Assembly (NCBI GenBank): GCA_036417435.1
Contig: CM070904.1
Location: 45,639,908-45,703,907 of the forward strand
Reading direction: 5' to 3'
DNA: 64,000 bases
From: Inia geoffrensis
Taxonomy: Eukaryota; Chordata; Mammalia; Artiodactyla; Iniidae
The notes beneath the pieces are model-generated. The model was not told the origin of the DNA, did not search any database, and saw only the letters and a list, made by a program, of their open reading frames with translations. Made by a program: the position numbers and the translations under genes. Of the stretch, positions 26,853 through 38,628 are shown in pieces; positions within the stretch are counted from its first letter, which is position 1; each line of letters begins with the position of its first letter.

Positions 26853-27089
26853 AAAATATGACACAGGGGGTTCCCTGGTGGCGAAGTGGTTGAGGGTCCG
26901 CCTGCTGATGCAGGGGATGCGGGTTTGTGCCCCGGTCCGGGAGGATCCCACATGCCGCAGAGCGGCTGAGCCCGTGAGCCATGGCCGCTGAGCCTGCGCA
27001 TCTGGAGCCTGTGCTCCACAACGGGAGAGGCCACAACAGTGAGAGGCCCGCGTACTGCAAAAATAAATAAATAAATAAAATATGACACA
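26853..27089 (+). mobile_element. CHR-type SINE nested in L1
   Basis: The body (26866-27076) ends in an (AAAT)n tail. It is bounded by a perfect 13-bp repeat, aaaatatgacaca, at 26853-26865 and 27077-27089. Because it interrupts L1 sequence, it is younger than that L1. Confidence 0.95.
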
Positions 27090-27210
27090 AACGAACCTAC
27101 CTACAAAACAGAAACAGAAACACGGACATAGAGAACAGACTTGTGGTTGTCAAGGAGGAGGGGGTTGGGGGAGGGATGGATTGGGAGGTTGGGGTTAGCA
27201 GATGTGAGCT

Positions 27211-27486
27211 ATTATATATGGAATGCATAAACAAGGTCCCACTGTTTAGCACAGGGAACCATAGTTAATATCTTATGATAAACCATAATGGAAAAGAATA
27301 TAAAAAAGGATGTATATACATATATATGTGTGTATATACATATATACATGTGTGTGTGTATATATATTATATATGGAATGCATAAACAAGAAGGTCCTAC
27401 TGTTTAGCACAGGGAGCCATAGTCAATATCTTATGATAAACCATAATGGAAAAGAATATAAAAAAGAATGTATATACATATATATA

Positions 27487-27543
<57 letters not shown>

Positions 27544-27545
27544 CA
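27211..27545. repeat. 155-bp tandem duplication with TG/TA microsatellites
   Basis: Copy 1 is 27211-27365 and copy 2 starts at 27366, both with attatatatggaatgcataa, then a shared 'tgtttagcacagggaaccat'-type segment. Each copy ends in a mixed (TA)n(TG)n run, which is longest at about 27476-27545. The copies differ by a few bases (for example an extra 'aag' near 27390). The AT/TG runs at the junctions are likely sites of slippage or unequal exchange. Confidence 0.9.
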
Positions 27546-27638
27546 CAACTGAATATATACATAACTGAATCACTTTGCTGTACGGTAGAAGTTAACACAA
27601 CATTATAAATCAATTATATTTTAATTAAAAAACTAATA

Positions 27639-28012
27639 AAAAGAAACTCTTTTTCGGGCTTCCCTGGTGGCACCGTGGTTAAGAATCCACCTGCCAATGC
27701 AGGGGACACAGGTTTGATCCCTGGTCTGGGAAGATCCCACGTGCTACAGAGCAACCAAACCCATTCGCCACAACTACTGAGCCTGCGCTCTAGAGCCCTC
27801 TAGCCACAACTACTAAGCCTGTGTGCCACAACTACTGAAGCCCACGTACCTAGAGCCCATGCTCCGCAACAAGAGAAGCCAGCGCACCACAACGAAGAGT
27901 AGCCCCCCACTCGCCACGACTAGAGAAAGCCCATGCACAGTAATGAAGACTCAACACAGCCAAAAATGAATAAATAAAATTTTTAAAATCTAAAAACAAA
28001 AGAAACTATTTT
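27639..28012 (+). mobile_element. long CHR-1-type SINE
   Basis: This is an older, longer SINE form (body 27655-27997). It has the usual head gggcttccctggtggcaccg, followed by internal modules with repeated 'gccacaactactgagcctg' phrases and 'caacaagagaagccagcgca', then an AT-rich tail. Imperfect direct repeats aaaagaaactcttttt (27639-27654) and aaaagaaactatttt (27998-28012) flank it. It has no coding function. Confidence 0.88.
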
Positions 28013-28014
28013 GT

Positions 28015-28200
28015 CAATAAATATTTATGAGCACCAACTCAGAGGAGCACTTTGAGGAATGTAAGACATAAAAGAATGACAGGATCCTAATGAAACTAAA
28101 CTTAGAGTTTATAGATGAATAGAGAGGCGCTGCCCTAGAGTAACTTTTAAGGAAACAGGAATGAATTTAAAATTTGAGGTATAAAAGGATTCAGAAAAAT
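28015..28200 (-). repeat. L2 LINE 3' fragment
   Basis: tcaataaatatttatgagca followed by a 'ccaactcagaggagcacttt' segment resembles the reverse complement of the L2 3' end. It directly abuts the SINE's TSD. Confidence 0.5.
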
Positions 28201-31200
28201 GAAAGAACTGTATCAAAGGAGAATAACAACACAACACAGGTATGGAAAGAAATTAGATTCTGTCCAGCAGGAATCGTTATTAATTTTTCTTACAGACTCA
28301 ATGTATATTTTCCAAGAAATTATTTTTTGATATTACTTTGAAAAAAAATGAGCTGAACGGAAGCTCAGAACAAGCATAGCAATGCTCAGAATGCCTGTGT
28401 GGGTAAATGTATACCAAAAATGTCTGGAAAATTTGAGATGACAATTAGTATTTTAAGTTTTGGAATGAAAGGATGCCATCAGGTGAGGAGTTGAACAAAT
28501 CTCACTTGGTTTTCATTCTTACTCTGGAAATGTGGATACTCAATAGGGGATCCTTCAGGTCTCTTCCTAAGTTCACTGCTCTTAAAAATAATTTATTAGA
28601 AATGCAGTGAAAAATTATTTCTAGAGCATATGATAAAGCATTTTGTCTATAATAAACCATATATTTTATTTTATGTTCACCAAAGAATATAAAACAAGGT
28701 ATTGTTTAGTAAGCAGAGGAAAGAACATGGACAAGTCTATAGGTTTAATGTATCATGAAATATTAGTAAAATTCACTGGGAAACATTCAATTCATGCAGA
28801 ACATTTCAGGATTCTCTCTGTGATATAGTTTGCTTTAACATAATCAAGTTAAATGACTATTATATTAGGATAGGCATCAAAATTTAATCAATTCAATAGC
28901 TCAGCACTGATAAGATATCTCCTTCAGTATTTACTTGAACTTTGAGGGCCAGAGATAGCAACTCTTATGAGCTTAATGGTAAGTAGATTTCAGAACAGAA
29001 GCACCTACAACACTAAATTTCATTAGGCTGATATCCACAATGCTTGCTTTGTGAAATTTTTTAATTTCATTTTATGAAATTTTTGATTTCATTCTTGTCG
29101 TTTCAAAACCGGGAATTTCAGGTTAATAAATTTGTGGAGGACACTCATAGAGTTTGGGATTTACTCCCTACTTTAACTACTTTTACTCTGACGGCTGCCT
29201 GTTGCACCGCAATTGTCACTGAGGAATCTTCGATGGGGGTGTGGGGTGGGGGAATGGGAGGGGCTTCTTCTGTCCAGAAGTTGGTCATCAGAGATTAGTT
29301 AAGGACCTGCTGGGGCGAGTCCCACAGATAGTTTCTGCTCTAGTAGCTATCTCTTCAGGTGTAAACTTTTAGCAAGTTCCATTACACCCCAGTTATGACC
29401 TTGGGCAAACTTCAGTGGCTCCAGAGAACTAAGATGGTAAAGTGGTTTCTATTGCTTTGTGTCCTAGGTGTCCTTTCTATGCTCAGAAAAAAAAACAAAA
29501 GTAATATGGAGAAGATGACTGAGAAATCATGCTTGCTGCTGCTCACAGACTGTCACCTCTCTGACCTCTAAAAGTTGCAGCATGAAGAAAGAGTGAGTTA
29601 TTGGAGGCAAGAGCACGACCAAGAAAATAAACCTGCAACGTCTTTGCTGACCACAGCCTATTCGCATCCACCGTGAAGCCTGCCAATCATAAAATACTTC
29701 ATAATCCAATACCATTCATTTCTAAAAAGATGATGAATGGGCTTACTTCAACCATAAGATGAAAGCTGAGGAAAATTTTGATGTTGATGTCTACAGAAAT
29801 AATTAATGGTACTTTATGGCAGCACAATTTATCAGGGACGTCATAGCACTTGGGCCCCTATGAACTAAAGTGATGACAATTACTACACTGAAATTTTGAC
29901 AACTAAATTTGAAGCAAACTAAGGAGTGTATTGAATAAAACAAACTCCTTGATATATAATAATCCAACAATAAGGGTCTTTAATGAGAATAAGACATCAC
30001 TTGTCAATATTATTTTTGCACTTTGACAATCTTTACAAGGGTATGAAAAAATTATAATTTAAAAGTATTTTATACCCAGATATTTTTAATTTAAGCAAGA
30101 CTTTGCTTTTAGAAAATTATGAGAACTGCTCAATATTTTCCAATTTCACTTTGTGGCTATTTTGAGGGACCTAAAAGCATTATATTCAATAAATATTAGA
30201 AAAGATTAGTTCCAACTAATAACAATAGAACAACAAATATTCCTCTCACAAATTCTATTTATTGCCTGTTTATATGTATTTAAGTGTCATGTGTTATTAT
30301 TGTCCTCATTTCCTAGATAATAACAAATCAGAAAATTTGTTAGTTGATTTTCCACATTTTTCAGTATGAAATTTATTTAAAGTAATTAATTGCCATGAAT
30401 TTGCAATGGATAGAGTTATATACTCTTCACCTTAGTTGTCTTTGAGACAGGAGGAAGTGATCTGAAAGCCAACTTTCTATAAGGCAGGGAGTATCTAAAC
30501 AAAATGAATGACAACTTTTATATTGAAGATGCTCTTAGAAAGTTAAATTCTCAACATTGAGGATATTAATGAGTGACTTTGAAACCACCGATGGGCACAA
30601 TTAGTATCGAGCCTTGGCTTTTTTGTTTATTTTTATATTTGTTTTTAAGAAGTAACAAAAAGAAGTCCTGTTTAATCAGAAACATGTCTTCCTTTACCTG
30701 GCCTTAACAAGACTACACCAGGGACTTCTAAGTCATAATAGAACCTTCCTGATTCCACAAATAATTGTGAAGTAAGCTAAACTAAAACGTGAAGCAAAAA
30801 TGTATTCCTCTGGCCTTGAATATCTTTAAAACACTTGCTAATAAATACTAATTCAAAACCTAACCTTTGAGGAAACCAGCATTTCTAGATAACATGAAAT
30901 AAACATTAATACTTCAACTCTCTAAAATTCAAGAAATACTACTAAAATTTCAAGGATTTCAATTAATCATAATATCAAGGTAGGAATCATCACAAGAAAG
31001 TATATAGTCTTTGGAAGAAAACACAAGATGTAGTCTTGAATCCTATTTCTATCCTATAGGTATTTCCTAGAATCAATTCACAGGCATACCAAATAGGTAT
31101 ACTTAGCAATTCCTTAAGACCAAAAGTGTGTAAATGAAATATATCTTCAGGATGATGATTCTTGAGGCACTCCCAGACTTTGGATTGACATTGAATAATG

Positions 31201-32339
31201 TACTTATAGTATATTTTCAGAAGATTTTGTCAAGAATGCTTTAAATAAAAATGTTTTCTTCCCAAGTCTCAGTGTACCTAAATGATTAGAACCTGAAATG
31301 TTAACAATGTGGTTAAGTGGAATTTTATTCTAGCATAGAACACCTTGAACTATTTTATTATTTTTTACATTTCACATGCTCCTACTAGCGTTCCAGCTGT
31401 CTGTATCCTGTTTTTCAAGATCCTAGTGATATTGGACAAAGATTAATATTGCAGCTCCCCTGTTTATCACCCATACACCAAAATGGCTTTTATCACAGTG
31501 AGCAAAATTACTTATGGTGCTCTGTCTTCACTTTCTCTGACTGGCAACACTGTGATTTCATTCACGTGTGAAGTATTTTTAAATCTAATTATTCTTACAA
31601 CCAGTTAGGAGAAAGGGTCATTATTCTAGCTCATTAGCTGTTTAATTGGAATGCATAACAGTGAATCTGTGTTTTGACTCTCTAATTCCAATATTCAGCA
31701 ATGCCTGGAAAGGAAAATTGTGTAATATGATTCTGGGAACTATAAATAACATATACATTTCTTTCCGTCCTTTCTTGACTGATATAGCACTCTAGAAATA
31801 TTCTGTGCTACATCTGACTTCTATAGTTGAGACTTACAAATTATATATGTCTTATTTTCTAAACATATGCAAACAAAACTTGTGCTGTGTGCATGCACAT
31901 GCATGCACATACTCCAAAAGGCTATTTATATCCACTTTCTTGTTTTCAGATCAAGTAATGGCTTGAGCTGACTGATGAAATAAAAGAAAGTATTTATTCA
32001 AAAGTATATAAAGAGGAAAAAATGACAAAGGGGCAGCATTGCCTTATTTTTCTGTTACTGCAGTCTACATATATACATGTGTATCTCCATGTACCTAGAG
32101 AGACTCTTCAACCAGTGACAGGAACAATAGCAGAGTTTTGGGCTGTGTCTTAACATAGAGAAGAGTAAAAAACTAAACCAAACAAATACAGTGAATGCAT
32201 ATCACAGCACCAGTAGGAAGAACAATCCTGAAACATTTAAACAAAATATCTGTTGAAGACTGTAAGTATGTGATAGAGATTCATTACAAACTCAAGTTTT
32301 ATCTTCCATCAATGCTTTTGAGTCATTGCATAATGGCAT
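28201..32339. other. long unassigned repeat-poor tract
   Basis: About 4.1 kb without any confident transposon or gene, unusual against the density elsewhere in the window. A weak MIR-like stretch may lie at 30260-30360. A GC-purine word gcatgcacat is repeated back to back at 31891-31910. Frames of 60-75 codons show no domain. Confidence 0.5.
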
Positions 32340-32880
32340 TGTATTACTTTCCTATCACTGCTGTATCAAATTACCATAAATTCAGTGGCTTATAACACAA
32401 ATTTATTATCTATCGTTCTGTAGATGAGAAATCATACATGGATCTTACTGGGCTAAGATCAAGGTGTTAACGGGGTGTATTTCTTTCTGGAGGTTCTAGG
32501 GGACAATATGTTTCCTTGCAATCTCCAGCTCTACAGAGTTGCTCACTTTCCTTTGCTGATGGCCCCCCTCCTCCAGTATCAGAGGTAAGAGTGGCTAGTG
32601 GACTCCTTCGCACTTAGAATCATGCTGACCTCTTCCATAGTCACATTTCCCTCTAACTCTCTTTTCTTCCCTCTATCCTCCACTTTTAAACGTTGATATG
32701 ATTACATTTGGTCCACCCTGTCAATCAAGGACATTTCTCTATTTTAAGATTGGCTAATTAGCAGTCATAATTCCATCTTCCAATTTAATTCTCCTGTGTT
32801 TATCACAGATCATATTTACAGGTTCTAGGGATTAGGCTGTGGACAACTCTGGGGAGGAAGTGATTATTCTGCCTCGCACA
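32340..32880 (-). repeat. MaLR LTR (3' LTR of the element)
   Basis: On the + strand it starts tgtattactttcctatcact and ends ttctgcctcgcaca. The order includes taaattcagtggcttataac, ggctaagatcaaggtgttaa and gattacatttggtccaccct. This is the reverse complement of an MLT1/MST-like LTR. Confidence 0.85.
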
Positions 32881-33424
32881 AAGTCTACTCTTTGGCTTCA
32901 CAAAGATTCACATTCATTACAAGTGCAAAATACACTCATTCATCCAAAGTCGCCCACATTTTCAACCTATTACAGAATTAACAGAAGTCCAAAATCATTT
33001 CTAAATCTCATTAGCTCAAAAGTCCCATCAAAATTATCCAAATTAGGTATGAGAAACACCTTGGGTATGATTCATCCTGGGGCAAAATTTTCCTCCACCT
33101 GTGAGTCTGTGAAACAGAAAAAGCAAGTCATTTGTTCTCAAATTATAATGGTACAGATTTAGGATAACAAGTACTGATATTCAGGTACAAAAAGAATGAA
33201 AATGGAAGGAAAACAGTCACTTGTCCAAAGTAATTTCAAAATCCATCCAGGTAACCATCATTTCCTTTTTTTTTTTTAATATGTCCCCTGGGACCCTCTA
33301 TCCTTCCCCAATAAGAACTGTTGCCTCTTACACTGGCAGTGCATCTGTTATCCTAAGACATTTCCTTTTGCATTTCCAATATTGGATTTCCTCTATCCTC
33401 TATTCCCTATCTTCCTCTTTCTTT
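32881..33424 (-). mobile_element. MaLR internal region, part 1
   Basis: Internal sequence next to the 3' LTR, with 'gtgcaaaatacactcattca', 'ggtatgattcatcctggggc' and 'cctgtgagtctgtgaaacag' in MaLR-int order. It is cut by the L1 tail at about 33425. The 107-codon frame at 32839-33162 spans the LTR/internal junction and is not a gene. Confidence 0.8.
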
Positions 33425-35685
33425 TTTCACTTTTTTTTTTTTTTAACATCTATTGGGGTATAATTGCTTTACAATGGTGTGTTAGTTTCTCCTTTATAAC
33501 AAAGCGAATCAGCTATACATATACATATACACCCATATCTCCTCCCTCGTGTGTCTCCCTCCCACCTTCCCTATCACACCCCTCAAAGTGGTCACAAAGC
33601 ACCGAGCTGATCTCCCTGTGCTATGCGGCTGCTTCCCACTAGCTATCTATTTCACATTTGGTAGTGTATATATGTACATGCCACTCTCTCACTTCGTCCT
33701 AGCTTACTCTTCCCCTTCCCCATGTTCTCAAGTCCATTCTCTACGTCTGCATCTTTATTCCTGTCTTGCCCCTAGGTTCTTCATGACCTTTTTTTTTTTT
33801 TTTTCTTAGATTCCATATATATGTGTTAGCATACGGTATTTGTTTTTCTCTTTCTGACTTACTTTACTCTGTATGACAGACTCTAGGTCCATCCACCTCA
33901 CTACAAATAACTCAATTTTGTTTCTTTTTATGACTGAGTAATATGCCATTGTATATATGTGTCACATCTTCTTTATCCATTCATCTGTCGATGGACACTT
34001 AGGTTGCTTCCATGTCCCAGCTATTGTAAATAGAGCTGCAATGAACATTGTGGTAGATGACTCTTTTTGAATTACGGTTTTCTCAGGCTATATGCCCAGT
34101 AGTGGGATTTCTGTGTCATATGGTAGTTCTACTTTTAGTTTTTTAAGGAACCTATAGAGTTCTCCATAGGGACTGTATCAATTTACATTTCCACCAACAG
34201 TGCAAGAGGGTTCCCTTTTCTCTACACCCTCTCCAGCATTTATTGTTGTAGATTTTTGATGATGGCCATTCTGACCAGTGTGAGGTGATACCTCATTGTA
34301 GTTTTGATTTGCATTTCTCTAATGATTAGTGATGTTCAGCATCCTTTAATGTGTTTGTTGACAATCTGTATATCTTCTTTGGAGAAATGTGTATTTAGGT
34401 CTTCTGCCCATTTTTGGATTGTGTTGTTTGTTTCTTTGATATTGAGCTGCATGAGCTGCTTGTAAATTCTGGAGGTTAATCTTTTGTCAGTTGCTTTACT
34501 TGCAAATATTTTCAAATATTTTCTCCCATTCTCCCAGGGTTGTCTTTTCATCTTGTTTACGGTTTCCTTTGCTGTGCAAAACCTTTGAAGTTTCATTAAG
34601 TCCCATTTGTTTATTTTTGTTTTTATTTCCATTTCTCTAGGAGGTGGGTCAAAAAGAACGCTGCTGTGATTTATGTCATAGAGTGTTCTGCCAATGTTTT
34701 CCTCAAAGAGTTTTATGGTGTCTAGCCTTACATTTAGGTCTTGAATCCATTTTAAGTATATTTTTGTGTATGGTGTTAGGGAGTGCTCTAATTTCATTCT
34801 TTTACATGTAGCTGTTCAGTATTCCCAGCACCACTATTGAAGAGGCTGTCTTTTCTCCACTGTATATATATTCTTGCCTCCTTTATCAAAAATAAGGTGA
34901 CCATATGTGTGTGGGTTTATCTCTGGGCTTTCTATCCTTTTCCATTGATCCATATTTCTGTTTCTGTGCCAGTATTTTACTTTGGCTCTTTTGTGTTTCC
35001 ATACAAATTGCGAAATTTTTAGTTCTAGTTCTCTGAAAAATGCCATTGGTAGTTTGATAGGGATTGCATTGAATCTGTAGATTGCTTTCGGTAGTACACT
35101 CATTTTCACAATGCTGATTCTTCCAAGCCAAGAACGTGGTATATCTCTCCATCTGTTTGTAACATCTTTAATTTCTTTCATCAGTATCTTACAGTTTTCT
35201 GCATACAGGTCATTGGCTCCTTAGGTAGGTTTATTCCTAGGTATTTTATTCTTTTTGTAGCAATGGTAAATGGAGTGTTTCCTTGATTTCTCTTTCAGAT
35301 TTTTCATCATTAGTGTATAGGAATGCAAGAGGTTTCTCTGCATTAATTTTGTATGCTCCTACTTTACCAAATTCGTTGATTAGCTCTAGTAGTTTTCTGG
35401 TAGCATCTTTAGGATTCTCTATGTATAGTATCATGTCATCTGCAAAGAATGACAGATTTTCTTCTTTTCTGATTTGGATTCCTTTTATTTCCTTTTCTTC
35501 TCTGATTGCTGTGGCTAAAACGTCCAAAACTACGTTGAATAATAGTGGTGAGAGTGGGCAACCTTGTCTTCTTCTTCATCTTAGTGGAACTGTTTTCAGT
35601 CTTTCACCACTGAGAATGATGTTGGCTGTGGGTTTGTAATATATGGCCTTTATTATGTTCAGGTAAGTTCCCTCTATGCCTGTTT

Positions 35686-35941
35686 TCTGGAGGGTTTTTG
35701 TTTTGTTTTGTTTTGTTTTGTTTTGTTTTGTTTTGCGGTACACGGGCCTCTCACTCTTGTGGCCTCTCCCGTTGCGGAGCACAGGCTCCGGACGCGCAGG
35801 CTCAGCGGCCATGGCTCACGGGCCCAGCCGCTCCGCGGCATGTGGGATCCTCCCAGACCGGGGCACGAACCCGCATCCCCTGCGTCGGCAGGCGGACTTT
35901 CAACCACTGCGCCACCAGGGAAGCCCCTCTGGAGGGTTTTT
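35686..35941 (-). mobile_element. CHR-type SINE nested inside the L1
   Basis: The body (35700-35927) begins on the + strand with a (GTTTT)n run, i.e. a CAAAA-type tail, and ends ccaccagggaagcccc. It is flanked by perfect 14-bp repeats tctggagggttttt at 35686-35699 and 35928-35941. It is the youngest layer at this locus. Confidence 0.96.
35699..35735. repeat. (TTTTG)n microsatellite (SINE tail)
   Basis: About seven copies of a TTTTG unit form the tail of the nested SINE. Such tails commonly vary in length between individuals. Confidence 0.9.
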
Positions 35942-37739
35942 TATCATAAATCGGTGTTAAATTTTGTCAAAAGCTTTTTCTGCATCTATTGAAATGATCA
36001 TATGGTTTTTCTCTTTCAATGTGTTAATATGGTGTATCACATTGATTGATTTCCATATATTGAAGAATCCTTCCATTCCTAGGAAAAACCCCACTTGATC
36101 GTGGTGTATGATCCTTTTAATGTGCTATTGGATTCTGTTTGCTAGTATTTTGTTGAGGATTTTTGCATCTATGTTCATCAGTGATATTGGTCTGTAGTTT
36201 TCTATCTTTGTGACGTCTTTTTCTGGTTTTGGTATCAGCATGATGTTGGCCTCGTAGAATGAGTTGGGGAGTGTTCCTCCCTCTGCCATATTTTGGAACA
36301 GTTTGAGAAGGATAGGTGTTAGCTGTTTTTTAAATGTTTGATAGAATTCGCCTGTGAAGCAGTCTGGTCCTGGGCTTTTGTTGGAAGATTTCTAATCACA
36401 GTTTCAATTTCAGTGCTTGTGATTGGTCTGTTTATATTTTCTATTTCTTCCTGGTTCAGCCTCGGAAGGTTGTGCTTTTCTAAGAATGTGTCCATTTCTT
36501 CCAGGTTGTCCATTTTATTGCCATAGAGCTGCTTGTAGTGATCTCTCATGATCCTTTGTATTTCTGCAGTGTATGCTTATCTTCTCAAACAACCAGCTTT
36601 TAGTTTTATTGAAATTTGCTATTGTTACCTTCATGTTTCATTTATTTCTGATTTGATCTTTATGATTTCTTTCCTTCTGCTAACTTTGGGGTATTTTTGT
36701 TCTTCTTTCTCTAACTGCTTTAGGTGTAATGGTTAGGTTGTTTATTTGAGATGTTTCCTGTTTCTTGAGGTAGGATTGTATTGCTATAAACTTCCCTCTT
36801 ACAACTGCTTTTGCTGCATCCCATAGGTTTTGGGTCAATGTGTTTTCATTGTCCTTTGTTTCTAGGTATTTTTTAAATTTCCTCTTTGATTTCTTCAGTG
36901 ATCTCTTGGTTATTAAGTAGTGTATTGTTTATCCTCTACGTGTTTGTTTTTTTTACAGATTTTTTTCCTGTAATTGATATCTAGTCTCACAGCATTGTGG
37001 TAAAAATGATACTTGATATGATTTCAATTTTCTTAAATTTACCAAGGCTTGCTTTGTGACACAAGATATGATCTATCCTGGAGAATGTTCCATGAGCACT
37101 TGAGAAGAAAGTGTATTGTGTTGTTTTTGGATGGAATGTCCTATAAATACCAATTAAGTCCATCTTGTGTAATGTATCATTTAAAGCTTGTGTTACTTTA
37201 TTTCTTTTCATTTTGGGTGATCTGTCCCTTGGTGAAAGTGCGGTGTTAAAGACACCTACTATGATTGTGTTACTGTCAAATTCCCCTTTTATGGCTGTTA
37301 GCACTTGCCTTATGTATTGAGGTGCTCCTATCTTGGGTGCAGAAATATTTACAATTGTTATATCTTTTTATTGGATTGATCCCTTGATCATTATGTAGTG
37401 TCCTTCTTTGTCTCTTGTAATAGTCTATTTTAAAGTCTATTTTGTCTGATATGAGAATTGCTACTCCAGCTTTCTTCTGATTTCCATTTGCATGGAATAT
37501 CTTTTCCCGTCCCCTCACTTTCACTCTGTATGTGTCCTTAGGTCTGAATTGGTTCTCTTTTAGACAGCATATATTTGGGTCTTGTTTTTGCATCCATTCA
37601 GCCAGTCTATGTCTTTGGCTGGAGCATTTAATCCTTTTACATTTAAGGTAATTATCGATATGTATGTTTCTATTATCATTTTCTTATTGTTTTTGGTTTT
37701 TTATTGAAGTCTTTTCCTTCTCTTGTGTTTCCTGCCTAG

Positions 37740-38628
37740 AGAAGTTCCTTTAGCATTTGTTGTAAAGCTGGTTTGGTGGTGCTGAATTCTCTTAGCTTTT
37801 TCTTGTCTGTAAAGGTTTTAATTTTTCTATCGGATCTGAATGAGATCCTGGCTGGGTAGAGTAATCTTGGTTGTAGGTTTTCCCCTTTCATCACTTTAAA
37901 TATGTCCTGTCACTCCCTTCTGGCTTGCAGTGTTTCTGCTGAAAGATCAGCTGTTAACCTTATGGAGATTCCCTTGTATGTTATTTGCTGTTTTTCACTT
38001 GCTACTTTTAATATTTTTTCTTTGTATTTAATTTTTGGTAATTTGATTCATATGTTTCTTGGCATGTTTCTCCTTGGATTTATCCTGTATGGGACCCTCT
38101 GTGCTTCCTGGACTTGATTGACTATTTCCGTTCCGATATTAGGGAAGTTTTCAACTATAATCTCTTCAAATATTTTCTCAGTCCCTTTTTTTTCTCTTCT
38201 TCTTCTGGGACCCCTATAACTCGAATGTTGGTGTGTTTAATGTTGTCTCAGATGTTTCTGAGGCTGTCCTCAATTCTCTTCATTCTTTTTTCTTTATTCT
38301 GCTCTGCTGTAGTTATTTCCACTCTTTTATCTTCCAGGTCCCTTATCCGTTTTTCTGCCTCAGTTATTCTGCTATTGATTCCTTCCAGAGAATTTTAAAT
38401 TTCACTTATTGTGTTGTGCATCGTTGTTTGTTTGATCTTCAGTTCTTCTCAGTCCTTTTTAAATGTTTCTTGTGTTTTCTCCATTCTATTTCCAAGATTT
38501 TGGATCATCTTTACTATCATTATTCTGAATTCTTTTTCAGGTAGACTGCCTATTTCCTCTTCATTTGTTAGGTCTGGTGGGTTTTTATCTTGCTCCTTCA
38601 TTTGCGGTGTGTTTTTCTGTCTTCTCAT
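37740..38628 (-). pseudogene. L1 ORF1 remnant, reverse strand
   Basis: The ATG candidate is the complement of 38626-38628, opening MRRQKNTPQMKEQDKNPPDL. A coiled-coil-like stretch follows and then the RNA-binding C-terminal part (complement of about 37900-38120). Stops and indels break the frame. Long frames on the + strand here (for example 38411-38848) are antisense shadows. Confidence 0.82.

Larger units (their letters stand above)
26735..27654 (+). mobile_element. L1 3' end with internal duplication and nested SINE
   Basis: It starts in the end of ORF2 with catttgcagcaacatggatg, followed by the 'agtaagtcagacagagaaa' phrase. It is interrupted by a SINE (26866-27076 plus TSD), then resumes with aacgaacctacctacaaaac and the G-rich 3' UTR. 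It ends ctgtacggtagaagttaaca and the A-rich tail. A 155-bp segment starting attatatatggaatgcataa is present twice (27211-27365 and from 27366). Confidence 0.9.
33805..37665 (-). pseudogene. L1 ORF2 remnant, reverse strand
   Basis: Endonuclease-reverse transcriptase frame in pieces. The endonuclease start includes QKQDPNICCLKENQF, where the usual QETH has become KENQ; this changes the catalytic Glu neighbourhood. The RT catalytic FADD is read from 35435-35446 (complement) within [16 protein letters not shown]. The C-terminal part spans 34336-34797 and on to the 3' UTR. A SINE at 35700-35927 and several stops interrupt it. Not functional. Confidence 0.9.

Noticed and set aside
27211..27545. Possible CRISPR-like or satellite array
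   Set aside because: There are only two copies, no spacer pattern, and the unit belongs to the L1 3' UTR with microsatellites.
27310..27613. Peptides of repeated I, Y, V, C and H
   Set aside because: They translate the TA/TG microsatellite in the duplicated L1 3' UTR.
32839..33162. 107-codon frame near the LTR
   Set aside because: It crosses the junction between MaLR LTR and internal sequence. MaLRs have no such conserved frame on this strand.
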